Shown here piece by piece: positions 1 to 12,184 of a stretch of 64,000 bases of DNA. Source of the stretch: Whitmania pigra. Its lineage: Eukaryota; Annelida; Clitellata; Hirudinida; Haemopidae. The translations under genes and the position numbers were made by a program. The DNA is taken from the NCBI GenBank assembly GCA_021613335.1, contig JAJTWR010000260.1, positions 2,049,501 to 2,113,500 of the forward strand, in the 5' to 3' direction. A model generated the notes under the pieces. It saw only the letters and a list, made by a program, of their open reading frames with translations, was not told the DNA's origin and did not search any database. How positions within the stretch are numbered: position 1 is the first letter of the stretch; each line of letters opens with the position of its first letter.

Positions 1-1300
1 GAATTTAATGGGTTTGAATCTTCGTTTAGTGACGTAGCTTGTGGCGTTCCTCAAGGGTCTATTCTTGGCCCCTTGCTATTCATAATTTATATTAACGATT
101 TACATAACTCATCATCTTTACTTACATTTTTATTATTCGCAGACGATACAAATGTATTTGCTTCTGGCAAAAATCTCAATGACTTAATTATCAGCATCAA
201 TAGGGAGTTAACAAATGTTGACACTTGGTTTCATGCCAATAAGTTATCTTTAAATGTCGACAAGACAAATTTTATGCTGTTTTGCTCAAAAAATAAGGAC
301 AGAACCCATAGTATTCAACCTTGCATCAACAACTTACAGATTAAATATGTCACCTCTACCAAATTCCTCGGCATTATTATCGATGATAGATTAAACTGGT
401 TTTTGCATATCAATTACGTTGCCTCCAAAATTTCAAAAAACATTGGCATCATGTCAAGGGTCTCTTCATTTGTTGATAAAAAAATTCTCATTATGCTTTA
501 TTATTCTTTAATATATCCTTATCTCATCTATTGTAATATCGCCTGGGCCTCTACCTATCCCTCTAAACTTATCCACTTACTTACACTCCAAAAAACAATA
601 ATTCATACTATATTTCGTCTCCATCCACGTGCCCATACAAAGGACTTTTTTATTTCAAATGGACTTCTAAATATATATCAGATCAATAAATTCCAAACTT
701 GCCTCTTCATATACAATTATGAACATAACTTGCTGCCTCCATCCTTTAATAATATGTTTTTCAAATCATCAGATGTCCACTCTTACAATCTTAGATCATC
801 CAATCAATTGAGATCTGAATTTTCCCGTACCACCTTCAAAAAATTCTCCATATGTTGCAAAGGTCCACTCTTGTTCTCCTCTCTGTCGTCGTCCCTTGTT
901 TCTCTAAACAGTTCCTCACTATTTAAATCCCATCTTAAAAAACACATTCTATCCACCTGTTGAACCTGTTATCCACATTTCCACCTTATCATTCATTTTA
1001 TTACCCTGGTTTTTTCCTCGTTGATTACATCGCTTATTCATTATTCCGGTTATTCCTCGTCTCTCAGTTGTTGCCATTAATTTTCACCTGTCGTTACCAT
1101 TAGAAGTTTATATATATGCAAAGACCCTTTCAAACGCCGCTGTAAATTTGTCAAATTGAAACAACCTATCCCCTAGACGGGAATTAATTCCCTTAGGATA
1201 GTTCATTAATGAATTTGTGAATCTTTTTTTGGTGTGATTTTTTTGGCTATTTGAATATAGTTTTTTGAAAATAAACGAATTCAAACCTGAAAAAAAAAAT
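1..1300 (+). mobile_element. LINE (CR1/L2-like), 3' part of reverse transcriptase and 3' UTR
   Basis: Non-LTR retrotransposon entering from the left edge. The open frame is readable from the first bases: GVPQGSILGPLLF lies at about 43-81, the catalytic FADDT at 136-150, and a FLGIIIDDRLNW-type segment follows. The C-terminal thumb carries the HSYNLRSSNQLRS-type motif usual in CR1/L2 elements. The frame closes at 961-963. An AT-rich 3' UTR runs to a short A-rich tail near 1290-1300. No frameshift is seen in the visible 320 codons, so this copy is relatively young. The clade assignment is from motif style only; Rex1 or another CR1-group family is possible. The 5' half (endonuclease) is outside the window. 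Confidence 0.85.
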
Positions 1301-2801
1301 AAAAGTAGTATAATAAATTTTACAAATATTTTCCTATCTTTCCAGGATTATCACAAATACAACAAGCAATAACGTAGTTCATGGGTCGCCAAGCTGATCA
1401 TATGCTATTTAACTGTCTCCATTAATTTTGATCATAGTAAGGTAAATTTAGCATACAAAATAAGGCAAGACATTAGCCAATTTATAGCATTTTTGTTTCG
1501 AGTTAGACTGATGCACCTAAGTAACAGAAAGGTTAGTTCTGCTTGATCATTTGCATAGGCACTTGGAAAGGATGGCTGTAGCTAGTCACACAAAGGTTTT
1601 TTGCATTCATGAGGCTGTAGAGGATAGCCTGTAGTGTCCTGCTCATGGAGCTGAGTCATTAGCAGGATGTTCAACCATGTTCTACTTTCGCATCTTTGTG
1701 CATGTTTAACCTTGTGCTCCTAAACATCCTATTCATTAATTATAGTGAAAACGAGTATACTATCTTGCATATTTTACAAGTTCTAATCGTTAAATTATTT
1801 GAAGTTTGCAGGATGTTGGAATAACAATAAAATGATGTTAGGTAAAAAATTGAGTAATATTGAACTTATACTAAACCGTTTTTGAGCACTATACTTGCTT
1901 AACTATAAAAAAAATTCAAGTTTACTTAATGTCAATATAACAGGCATTGCCATTTCCTACTTTCTCTCAATTAACATCAAAAATCATTATCATTAATTAT
2001 GTCAACTAAAAGAGGAAGAAACAAAAATATCCTAAGTTTGTAAGGCAAAGAAGCAAAAAAAGAGATCACAAATCTGCCGTGTGATTATAATTTTAAAATT
2101 GAACGGCAAGTAGTTATTAATTTATTTAATTTAACTGTTCTTATCAAATCAATCCAATGTATGGTCGATTACTTAATTTCTCATGAATGTTCATGATCTC
2201 CCAGCTTGGCTAGAAGTGCTTGTTATATTTAGGCCAATATATACATGTATGTATATATATTACAAAATAGAATTGCAAAAAAAAATTATTTTTTGTTTCC
2301 AAAAGCAATTTCGACCTGAAATGAAAATGAACCAATAATCAATTTTCCTAGTGGGATAGAAAACGAAATGACAAAAGTCAATATTCGGCATCAAAAACGA
2401 AAACGATATTTGATCGGTCTCTAGATGATATACATCACCACTAACATAATAATAATCCAATTCCCTTGAAATAAAACTCCATGTTATACACTTTTTTCTC
2501 ATGTTCAAAAATAATTATTTAAAAATACAGAGTCACTTTTCGAATCACCCTGCATGTGATAGTAGTGGTCATTTTGGTAGTGGAATAATATCTAATTGGG
2601 AATTTCTAATTTAAAAGTTAATAGAAATAAATTTAATTAATTGACAATTTATCAAAGTTAAAGTTAATTGACAAATGATGAATGTAAGTATACGGAAAAT
2701 GCTCTAGGTAGTAATGAAAAAATTCACAGCACTAAAGAAAATCATATTTTAGAATTCTAAATTTTGCATTAATTGTCTTGATAATTATTTATTTAAATTT
2801 T
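1301..2801. other. AT-rich non-coding stretch
   Basis: No convincing exon, RNA gene or transposon end was recognised. A weak minus-strand frame at 2260-2508 has no family resemblance. The region probably holds upstream sequence of the exon that follows. Confidence 0.4.
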
Positions 2802-3260
2802 ATGGAAAGTCAACTAAGAAGCAGCAACCAAGTGTTTGGAAAAAGACAAAAAAGATCTCTGAATGACCTTTCATCTAAATTTCCATCGTCAAATTTATCT
2901 TCTATAAAAAGTAACGAAGCACTATCCAGAACATATGCTAATGGTTATTTTCTACAACAGACTTCAAGTCCAGGAGCAAATGCTAAAAATATTTTGATTA
3001 ATAAAGTTTCACATCCAAAGCAGTTGGACACAGAAAACAAATCAACTACCAAGTTGCATCAACATGTTGAAAATACAGACATCATTCTTTCAAAAACCAA
3101 TAGCCAGATTATGAATAGCAATGTTGGAGTGAACATCATTGCTGATGACAATGGCAATTCTTCCACAGCCCTGAACAACTTCAATGAAACTGAAATGTTG
3201 AAGACCAAGAGACCAGGCAGTTCAACTGACATTGAAACGAGTCATGAAAATAATAACAAG
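2802..3260 (+). CDS. Candidate first coding exon of a Ser/Asn-rich protein, function unknown
   Basis: From the ATG at 2802 there are exactly 153 open codons up to AAC AAG followed by a good splice donor (gtaatt at 3261), so the exon ends in phase 0. The protein is rich in Ser, Asn, Lys and Thr. It has Lys/Arg-Ser clusters such as GKRQKRSLNDLSS and no hydrophobic segment, which is typical of a disordered region of a cytoplasmic or nuclear regulator. The open frame extends slightly upstream of the ATG but no good acceptor is seen, so an initial exon is favoured. No downstream exon could be linked to it; the intron that follows contains a hAT insertion. It resembles in composition the Ser-rich exons at 62.5-64 kb, but reading phases and intervening genes do not prove they belong together. 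I do not recognise the family. Confidence 0.5.
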
Positions 3261-3556
3261 GTAATTTACTGTTCAATTGTTTTTGTAGTAGAGCATCAGT
3301 TATTAAAACTAAGTAAGACTGGGTACTAGGCAATCGAATTAGTTGGATCGTTTGACTTGTATGAAAATTTTAATAAAAGCTCCTTGACAATCTACCCAAA
3401 CATTGCCGAATTCGTTACACCTTTTATTTATCTCCCTCAAAATTTTGCTCTGAAGATAACACTTTTTCACTGCAAATATTGCCAAGGCTATATTACAATC
3501 TTCAAGCTAGGTTTAGTGATCAGGAATGGGCAAATTACAGGCCTCCAAGTAATTTG

Positions 3557-4854
3557 CAGTGTTGTAAAAATTACCTCATTTCGGTAACTAGTTACAAGTA
3601 AAAGTAATACCTCAAAAAGCTACTTAAGTATAAGTAAGAGTATTGTCTCAAAAATTTACTCAAGTAAAAGTTAAAAGTTACAGCGTCCAAAAGTTACTTT
3701 TAAGTAAAAATTACAAGTAACTTTGATGCCGCCATTATTGTGATCATACATCATTCCGTATTATTTAAAAGGAATTGTTTCTCTTATCGTTAAAACAATT
3801 ACTGGTATTAACTGCTAGTACTAACAGTCATTAAATAATAACATTTGAACTAATGCATTCTTTTGGTGTTTTTATTATTTATTACATTACAATCACAATT
3901 TTTTGTTAATTTTTAACATAACTAAGTCCTCGAATAGTTTGTCACTCATTATGGTCCTTCAGCTGTTCTTTGTCATACCAGAAGAGCTGAATAAACGTTC
4001 AACAGCTGCACTAGCTGGCAGAGGAGTGTTCAACTGGATAAATAATTTCTTCAGGGTATCGCTTCCAGTAATAATGTTCATGTCATCTGATCGGATGACA
4101 TCATCAGATGAACGAGAGCTCAAAGCTCGTCCATCTTTGCTGCATTAGAAGATGTTATTTTGGCTACCAGTTTCTCATGAAGCTTGACAACCGTTGGCAA
4201 CAGATATCCCATATTCCTTAAATTCTGTTGGATGCATGCGTTCCACGTGCTACTTCAAGTTAGATGAAGAACCTTCATATGCTGAACATGTAGTTTTTGT
4301 TTCTGTTGGCAGAGTAGGCACGCATACTTATATGATTTTCCTTTGATTGAAATCTGAACATTTTGTTCAAATACGGCCACGGACTATCTTCACCCTTGTT
4401 CCTCTTATCTTCGCTAACGACACTAAAAATGGCTTCAAATGAATCCATACTACGATATATTAAATCTTATATTATATGTATATAATATTATATATTATAA
4501 AAAGCTTCGGTATGACTAATCAACAATTTCCGATTTAAAACAAAAACGACCGGCGATAACCACAATAACAAAAGAGCGATGATCGGGAAGGGGAAGGTTC
4601 TCGAACGAACCAAAGAATAACAATCTAGAATTTAAATTTTTTTTAAATAAATTAAACTAATTTAAAATGTTATTTATGTTACTTTGTAACGTCTTGCGCC
4701 AAAAAGGTAACGAATTAAAAGTATGACCAAAAATAGTAATTTGTTACAAGTAAGAGTACAAAAAATTTTTTGTAATTGTTACAAGTAAAAATTACCAAAA
4801 AATGTAATTAATTACAGTAACGAATTACATGTAATTCGATACTGCACAACACTG
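3557..4854 (-). mobile_element. Internally deleted hAT transposon with 8-bp target duplication
   Basis: The left end reads CAGTGTTGTAAAAATTACC. The right end, read on the other strand, begins CAGTGTTGTGCAGTA, so the terminal inverted repeats share CAGTGTTGT. Both flanks carry GTAATTTG (3549-3556 and 4855-4862), the 8-bp duplication expected of hAT. Inner sub-terminal sequence is rich in GTTAC/GTAAC repeats. At 1.3 kb it is too short for a full transposase and keeps only decayed pieces of one on the minus strand. Confidence 0.93.
3900..4400 (-). pseudogene. hAT transposase remnant (BED finger piece and C-terminal dimerisation motif)
   Basis: Read on the minus strand, the right part has a Cys-x2-Cys (ACLLC) followed by a His-rich HMKVLH segment, a decayed BED zinc finger. 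The left part has SAAVERLFSSSGM followed by RTIMSDKLFEDLV, the conserved hAT C-terminal dimerisation block. Stops and the short spacing between the two show that the catalytic middle was lost. It belongs to the element bounded at 3557 and 4854. Confidence 0.8.
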
Positions 4855-4949
4855 GTAATTTGGTTACCAATTACAAATTACATGTGTCGAATGTGGTATA
4901 TTACAAATTAATAATTTGAAATTACATCAAATTACAAATTACACTACCA

Positions 4950-5315
4950 GAACATCTTTTATTACATTGTGATGAGCAACTAAATTAATGCAAAATAAAA
5001 ATAAAATTTTAAATATGCACGAAGCACCTTAGCGAATTATTTATATGTAGAAGATAGATTATATTATAATAACTGAAAATAATAATAAATTGGTCACAAG
5101 ATGACTGCAGTGGCTATATCAAACATATCATATGTCTGCCATCCACTGTGGACGAGTTTAAAAAACTTTATTACATTGTGATAAATGACTAAATTAATAC
5201 TAACTAAAAATAAAATTTTAAATATGCACAAAGCACCTTAGTAAAATATATATATATATATAGAAGATAGATTACATTATAATAACTGAAACATGGTAAT
5301 AAATTGTAAAATGGT
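4950..5315. repeat. Imperfect direct duplication, about 210-bp period
   Basis: The stretch starting TTATTACATTGTGAT at about 4958 recurs near 5169. Both copies continue through AAATAAAATTTTAAATATGCAC, AAGCACCTTAG, GAAGATAGATTA and AATAACTGAAA. The second copy contains a short (AT)n expansion. It is non-coding, and the origin (transposon fragment or tandem duplication) is unknown. Confidence 0.75.
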
Positions 5316-5344
5316 AATAAAAAAAACAAGATAACTGCTTAAAA

Positions 5345-5985
5345 AAGCTGTGTCTATCACAGTAAAGCAGGAGTCTGAAACACATTGGAGTGCACAATCA
5401 GAAGCTGTTAAAGCTGTCCATGAAGGACTGGATGAACTATAGTAGGGCTGCTATACAAATTATTGGAGGATTCAAGCTATGACGCCTAAAACAGAAGTGA
5501 TGCAGAACAGTTATTGGCATATTAAATCTTAACTTCATAGTTTTCTGGAATGCCTCGGAAAAATTTATCGTTTACAGATGCGCTTATAAGATCCTACTAT
5601 GAATTTCAAGGAATTTCAACTGATATTGAATCTTTGGAGCAATAACTCAATAATAAGTCAAGCTTCATGATGATTTCAGCCAAGTTGATGTAGTAAATAG
5701 GAGATATTGTTATGGCTAAAAGACCTGAGCACAAAATTTGGATTGCTGATTTTGTAAATTACTAAGACATGGACATCAATGGGCACAAACTTTTTACAGA
5801 AATTGATGATTGCAAAATACTGCTCATGAATGAACTTCTATCAGAAACTCCATTGGATCCAGGGAAGTAATTGGGCAGGAGTTTGCCCCCCCCCCTCTCT
5901 GAATTTTGGCTAGAAGCAAAAAAAGGCCATCTTCTCAAGCTGTTTGCCCCTTTGGAAAATGCTGAAAATGACATCCCTGATTGGA
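5345..5985 (+). pseudogene. Decayed ZMYM1-like hAT transposase fragment
   Basis: Translating in broken frames gives ETHWSAQSEAVKAVHEG, matching the conserved TRWSARADAVKAL-type block of the ZMYM1-like (TTF-finger) hAT transposases. It is followed by a segment resembling their FWNALLGKIYRLQ region and several frameshifts and stops. The 3' end near 5890-5985 runs into a C-rich tract and a short repeat (GCCCCTTTGGAAAATGCTGA) that recurs elsewhere in the window. Confidence 0.7.
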
Positions 5986-6574
5986 TCTTCTTGATTTTAT
6001 TGCTTTTTATGAAAATGACTTATTTCTAAATTTTCTAATTTCACTGCAAATTTTATTAACAACAGTTGCAGTTTCAAATATGTTGCTCTGTGGAGTGACT
6101 AGTAAGCTCTACTGTTATGTTTAAGTTATAAACTATAAGCTATAACACAGCAAGCTACAACATTAAACAATTTTATCGAACAAAGACAAAGCTAATGTTC
6201 ATAGCAAAGATTAATTAATTGTTACAATTAGTTTGCAAGTGTTAAAAATGCCAATTTGAATTGTTTTTTCTTAAAAACAATATCATCACTTCATTTCCTA
6301 ATCAATTTTATTACACGGCTTATAGATGAGATGGGTTTTCCCATACATGATATTTAAAAGGCAATAAAACCAAAAAATTATTATCATTTTGGATAATTAG
6401 TGCTCTGCTGCTAATTTTTTTTTTCTCGTTGAAGTTGGTTATCTAGATTTCTAAATTTTTGAAATACTTAGGTTGCTGAGATATATGTCAATTTTGTCAA
6501 TGTGTATGTTGTGCTGACGAAACAATGAGAATGGAGCGCACCAAGAACACAATATAATATGTTTTATGAATAGC

Positions 6575-6735
6575 CCTGGGCTACCGCTCGCACTCTCCAG
6601 TCCAAATCATCTTAGTTATGCAATGGACTACAATCAAATAAATAAATAAAGCTCGAACTCTCCAACCAAATCATCTCAGTTATGCAACGGACTATAATCA
6701 AATACATAAATAAATAAAGCTCGCACTCTCGCGTT
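6575..6735 (+). repeat. Tandemly duplicated SINE tail
   Basis: Two ~75-bp units each contain the sequence AATCATCTTAGTTATGCAA (or the CTCAG variant) followed by CGGACTATAATCAAATA and AAATAAATAAA, then GCTCG(A/C)ACTCTC. This is the 3' end of the tRNA-derived SINE family found many times in this window, here duplicated without its tRNA head. Confidence 0.75.
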
Positions 6736-7024
6736 GTTACCGTATATTGTTGGAATCTCAGCGATATAATGGTTTAGAATAAAGGTAACAAACTCGATAT
6801 TTGAATCATGTGCTTATATTCAAGAGATTTAACCAATTTTTGTATTTGTAAGTTGAATGTAAAAACAGAAAACTCGTAAACTATAAAAAATAGAACGAAA
6901 AAGAAACATACTTGAACCTCAACTTGAAATAATAAAACTCCACTGAACTCGGAACAACGATCACAGAAAAGCCAAACAGGCCAAAGTTCAGAAACGTAAC
7001 CAGTCCGCCAAGTCTGCACGGACA

Positions 7025-7450
7025 CAACACTAATAATTGATGAATATAGAGAATCATCAAAGGAGTGCCCTTCATGAAATATTTCAGCCCAAACTCATAA
7101 TATTCTCGAGGGGTGGGCCACACCCGTGTTCCTATCTGTGAAAAACCTACCTAACTGACTTCATAACACACTGCGCATTACATGGTTATCAGGGCGACCT
7201 TTGCTCATTGATACCGTTTAATGCAAACTGAGCATTATAATTTCTTTGGAGTGGCCAAAACTCAAACGTTGTTACTTTTAGAAATAATACAATAATGCTC
7301 ATCAATCTCGTGCGCATATATTGCATCAAACACTCATTTGCGTTTTTATATTATTTGCAAATCATCATCTCAATAACGAAACCACTATCTCCTCTGGCAA
7401 CATTTATGGCCTCCCCATTCCAGCACAATGCTTCCACCGTAGCCTCCGAC
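7025..7450. repeat. Dispersed repeat family A, copy 1 (uninterrupted)
   Basis: This shares long segments with 57600-58110, including AACCTACCTAACTGACTTCAT, ATGCAAACTGAGCATTATAA, CGCGCATATATTGC-like and ATCATCTCAATAACGA-like stretches in the same order. In the copy at 57.6 kb a SINE interrupts it; here the corresponding point (about 7238-7252) is uninterrupted and acts as the empty site. The read-through on the minus strand is decayed and no protein family is recognised. Confidence 0.75.
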
Positions 7451-7749
7451 ATTTTTATCATAGCTTGGTTTTCTTTCCTGACTCGATAAACCCATTTGAG
7501 TGAGGATTATGACTTTGTTGGAATTAATTATTAAGATTAATCCTAAAAACATTATGTGATATCTTTGGTCCTAAGAGCGTGTCCGGTCTGCATATTTACA
7601 AAAATTAACTAAAGCAATGGTCACTTTAACCAAATTTATTTTATGAAGTTAAAACGATAAACGTAACCTACTTTTGGAAAACATCTGTCCAATCATATCG
7701 CCTAAGTTAGCTAATACATGAACATTAATCAGCCCATCATCCTTCTAGA

Positions 7750-9005
7750 CATGGGTTTGAGGCTTAAAGCTCCTAATATCAGTCCCGGAAGTGGGAGGAA
7801 TCGTAGTGGGGGAACTATATTTTGTATTCAAATTTTGAGAACCATTTTGAAAATGCCTGGATGCAGGTGCCTTTTAACAAACCAAATGTACTAATTCAAT
7901 GTACTTCTATGTTTATTAGGTCAGTTTAGAATCAATAGTAATTTAGAGTCAGTATTATTTTCAGATCAATATTAATTTAGAATCGGTATTAATTTAGAAT
8001 TTAGTAAGTACTTTCAGAGTAAGTAAATTAAAAATATAGAATCACCCAAATATAGGTGCTAAGATTTCCATCTGCGATTGTTAAAGGCTTAGGAAATAAC
8101 AGTAATAATGCCATTTATGTTCTTCAGTTCATGATCTTTGAACAGCATGCAAATCTCCCTGCTCAAAGTTTACTAAAGGAAATTGTCTGCAATGTCTCTG
8201 TAATAGTGGAGAGTTTAGTTTATGCCTATATCCACCCAGTTAATGTCTTCTCTTATTGTCACCAACAGTGACAGAGTCCTCCTTTGGCCATAACCTCTGC
8301 ATCACTAGATTTTAGTGCAATAACATGTTTTACAAAATCCTTCTCAGATAGGGAGTTGGGAAAATTCTGTAAATGCTATAAGAAATCTACTAACATTCAG
8401 ATATTATTTATCAGCATTATTTGTCTTGAAACATTATGCTTAGGAATTCATTGGTTCAATGACAGTAAGCAATGGAACTTGCACAAATACAAAGCAACCT
8501 AATATAATTGTTACTTTTTTAAAGCCAAACACATATATTAGCATAAACCATATGAATTTGTAAACAAATCCTAGGTGATACATCGATATTTGAATAACAC
8601 ATAAATTGCCTGGAAACAATTGCTTCACTGCAATCCTTTGAGCCCCACATCAATCCATCATGGAGTGAGAGTTCCAAAAAGGATAGAATTGTTTAATGAT
8701 ACTCAATGCTTCATATATACCTTTTTCTTTAGCAACATCAAACAGTGCCAAAAAATAATGTTTTCACTTTATATTTAACAAACTTTAAGTTGAGTATCAA
8801 TTCTAATGTCTGATAAAATCTTCTGTCATTTTAACTAAATTTAATAACAATTCACTAATTTCTTAAAGGACATTATAAGCTAACAAATTACAGCACATTA
8901 CTTTTTTGTGATAGAACATGGCTCCTCCCCTCTTTGTGACTCCTTCCACTTCCTGGACAGATATTAAAGCAGATATTAGGAGCTTTAAGCCTCAGCCAAG
9001 AGCAT
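7750..9005. repeat. 1.26-kb segment bounded by ~80-bp inverted repeats
   Basis: The sequence GAGGCTTAAAGCTCCTAATATC at about 7760 reappears inverted near 8985. Similarity continues inward with GGAAGTGG(G/A)AGGA and G(T/A)GGGGGAA/GAGGGGAGGA, so the repeats face each other. Between them only weak frames are present (8056-8502), none recognised. It may be a DNA transposon or foldback element, or two inverted copies of one short repeat. No target duplication was found. Confidence 0.55.
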
Positions 9006-9059
9006 GTGGCTCTTGTTGTTCATTACTAATTTCTGTTATCTATTTCTGAACTAACACCT

Positions 9060-9480
9060 TATTCCTGAGTCCTTGCTTGCCTTGCTAAGTCACCTGGAGT
9101 TGTTGAAAGAATTAAAGGAAGGATTTTGTGATTTCTCATCTTTTGAACTTTGCATTATTTTGCCCCATTCACCTTTGAATGACAAGACAAAGGAAAACTT
9201 TCAGATGGAACTTATAGAAATGCAGTCAGATTCTACATTCAGAGCAAAGTATTTGGAAGTGGGGATACCTGGCTTCTTTTCGTACCTTCCTGAAATTTCA
9301 GAAAGTTTGCAACGAGAATTATGCCCATGTTCGGTTCCACTTTTGTGTGTGAGCAGTTATTTTCCTTCAGGAAAACAAACATGATTCAGGCTGACTGATG
9401 AACACTTGCTACACCTGAGCAAAGTTGGAACTGCAAATATATTTCAGACAGACATTTGAAAAATTGTCATGAAAAGGAGA
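9060..9480 (+). pseudogene. hAT transposase C-terminus, ZBED5/SCAND3-like
   Basis: The frame from 9073 carries FQMELIEMQSDS and EVGIPGFFSYLP. One base off frame it continues as FATRIMPMFGSTFVCEQLFS and then LTDEHLLHLSKVGTANI. This is the conserved order of the C-terminal half of ZBED5/SCAND3/GTF2IRD2-type hAT transposases (LQMELI, FGSTYxCEQxFS, LTDEHL). At least one frameshift near 9290 and another near 9385 mean it is dead. The N-terminal half is not found upstream. Confidence 0.85.
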
Positions 9481-9499
9481 CATGAAACCACAGGTCAAA

Positions 9500-10798
9500 C
9501 CACTAAAGATGATTGAACTGTCTTGCATAAATGTTCGATTACAACTGTTAAATTTGATGTTGTATAAGTGGTAGCTTACTGTTGCCATTGTAACATGCAT
9601 GTTAATTAAATGTAATTCAATAATTACACTGTAGGTTTGTTAGGTTTGGTGGTAAGGCCCATCAGTATGCTGAAATTATCTTATGTGGCTGATGATGCTA
9701 TTGTGTATTTGTATTTAGCCCATTTTTTAGTGACTTATGTATCCAGATAGGCATTTCTTAATTGATCCACCATTTATATAGCCCTTTCATGAGGGCACTC
9801 TGTGGCAGTGCAGGCTGGGTGGTGAACACGACACATAACGATTGTTATTATTAACGCCGCGTGCAGGAAAACTATCCATTCGGCCGACCTGCATGCCAGA
9901 TTTGAGATTTGAGACATGCCTGAATTTGTAAATATCTTTGAAAATAGAAAAGTGCGTTCAACTCTAAAGTTTGTTAACCATGCTTTTCTGTAGCTAATTT
10001 ATGATTTATTTAGGCCAATCAAAATTTATAAGTAATTTATTAAATACATCCAGACAAAACATTTTGCTAGATATACCCATCTGATGCTTTGATGGTACAC
10101 TCTTCATCATCAACAAACTCAGACATTAATCTGGAGATGGTAATCAGCTCAACATCAGATGGACTTTCAGAAAAGGAACACAACATTCAACTAATGAAAA
10201 ATAAAGTTCTCAAGCTAGGTCATTATTCTCACTTGCCATGTTCAAGTGCTCAAAACATTTACTAATTTTTGCTCAAGAGCAAATCTGAATCTGTGCTTGG
10301 ATTTCATTCTTAGTGATTGTGGAGGAAATTGTTTACTTCTAGTCTTACTAGTATTTATTACCAATACGTTTCTCTTATTTAATTTTAATTCCAGCTTGGT
10401 GAATTAAATGGAAATTTTATCATTGATTTTTAATAAAACTGCTTTTGAAGCCAGTGCTCTATTTTGTTGGATGTAAAATAATATAGATATAATGACCTAC
10501 TGCATCTGAACTTTAATGATTTTAATTATGTGACTGGATAAATTTCTTATTTGTTAATGATTTTTGTTTCATTGTAAAAATTATGGTACACCTGTTTTGT
10601 CTCAGATGTGACCACAGATCAACTTTTGAATACAATAGTGTTGTGTGTTTAAGAGATAATCAAATGTTCTTGATGGAGTTTTTATGCCTCACCTTGATTG
10701 ACACAAGTTTTAAACTAAATGTTGAAAGTTATTAGAAGCTTGGATCTAATGTTTAATGTCACAGCAAATAGTTTTTGATGATTAAAAATAAATGTTTG
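9500..10798. other. No recognised feature
   Basis: AT-rich sequence; short frames at 9409-9600 show no family resemblance. I see no exon, RNA gene or transposon end. Confidence 0.4.
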
Positions 10799-10912
10799 TT
10801 AATGTCCATTTTATATCTAGATGGTTAGGATTGTGCTCCTGCAATGGGATTTGAATCCATGCCGCTGCAGTGAGAGGCAGTCTTAGCCATTAAACTGTGG
10901 GCGCACTGTTTT
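10799..10912 (-). mobile_element. tRNA-derived SINE
   Basis: On the minus strand it shows an A-box-like TTTAATGGCTAAGACTG, a B box GGATTCAAATCC, and the family 3' segment CAATCCTAACCATCTAGAT followed by a GGACATT tail. It matches the SINE at 57819-57935 position by position (head, B box, GGAGCAC, CCTAA-CATCTAG). It does not fold as a usable tRNA. Confidence 0.85.
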
Positions 10913-12184
10913 TGGTGATTTAAAACAAGATTGTCTTTATTTTGTTGTAGTGAATTATTATAGAGGTTGATTTTACTGAAACTTTTGGTCTAGAAACTGT
11001 ATTCTAGAATTGAGCAAATTGCCATATCTGGAATGTGTGGACTGCACTAAATATATTTTACGTGGATAATCGGAAGCAAAGTTTTTTTGGCAGACTACCA
11101 TCTTTGGGGATGGTTGAGAAATTTCCATTGTTGTCTCTGCACCACCTGGAAGTATGTAATGATAATGAGATTATTAGATTTGTAAAAAAAATGACTAAGC
11201 AATCAACTGTGTGCTAAACACTTAAGGGTATGCATGGCCAAGGGCTGATCTATAATACTTTGGCAGGGGCCGCACACTGGAACCAGTGGGCAGATTTATA
11301 GGAGGGGGTAAAGCTACTAAAATTTTCATGGAAAGTGGTAAATTATTGAAATAATTTTTTTAATTTCATTAAAGTTCATATTTTAAATTTAACTTAATTT
11401 TTTGTTAACTTGTAATATATTTACTAATTTTTTTTTATATTTTCCAAATGGTGGGGAGGGCTTTGGCCCCCTGCTCTCCCAGTCCTTGTGCATGTTTTAC
11501 CATTTTTAGACAGTGATAGATATTAACTGCATTTCCAGCCTTGCGGCACTTAATCATTTCCCAAAAATTATCATGAAATTGGGTCAGGGTTGCAATGTTC
11601 CTTCTAGCTTAAAGGCTGTGCCGCTGAGAACTTGACGAGAAAACGTCGCGCAGCAGTTTACGATTGCAGTGATTTTTAATGATGATATTATTATTATTAT
11701 TGTTATTATTATTAGCTCATTTTTATAGCGCCTTAAGCTTAGTGTCTGAGTCGTTTGATTGAAGTCAAACTGCTGGACTCCAGACTAAAGTCCAGAGAGT
11801 GGATGTAGGTCAAGCGACATTAGGTGAGTGTCAAATGATAAACAGTAGGAGGGAACGTTTGGATGAAGTTGGCATCACATCAGCCGTACATTCACAGCAG
11901 CGTGACTTTAGATTTTTTATATGTCTGTGAGAGAAATTTAAGTCTGGATTAATGCACTCATTCGACTATGTAGTTCAGTTTGTACTAAGCAACAGTTGGG
12001 ATTGTTGCCATGTCTGTTGGTGCTGACTGTAAGCCATCTTGGGCTTGATCCAAAGCTCGCAATCAGCTGCAAACTATTTGGAAATACTAATGTGAATCCA
12101 ATCTTACCGGATTTCAGCGGCGCAGATTGAGAGGGTACTCGGAATGGTCTTTAAAGAAAGACAGACATGAGAAACTTCTTTTTT
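10913..12184. other. Mostly unassigned; short (ATT)n at about 11687-11713
   Basis: A GC-richer patch at 11260-11480 with TTTGGCCCCCTGCTC-like text resembles the ends of small non-autonomous transposons but no partner end was found. The frame at 11035-11217 is not recognised. Confidence 0.35.

Noticed and set aside
5762..5974. Minus-strand 70-codon frame
   Set aside because: Overlaps the plus-strand ZMYM1-like remnant and a repeat shared with 14.3 kb; no support.
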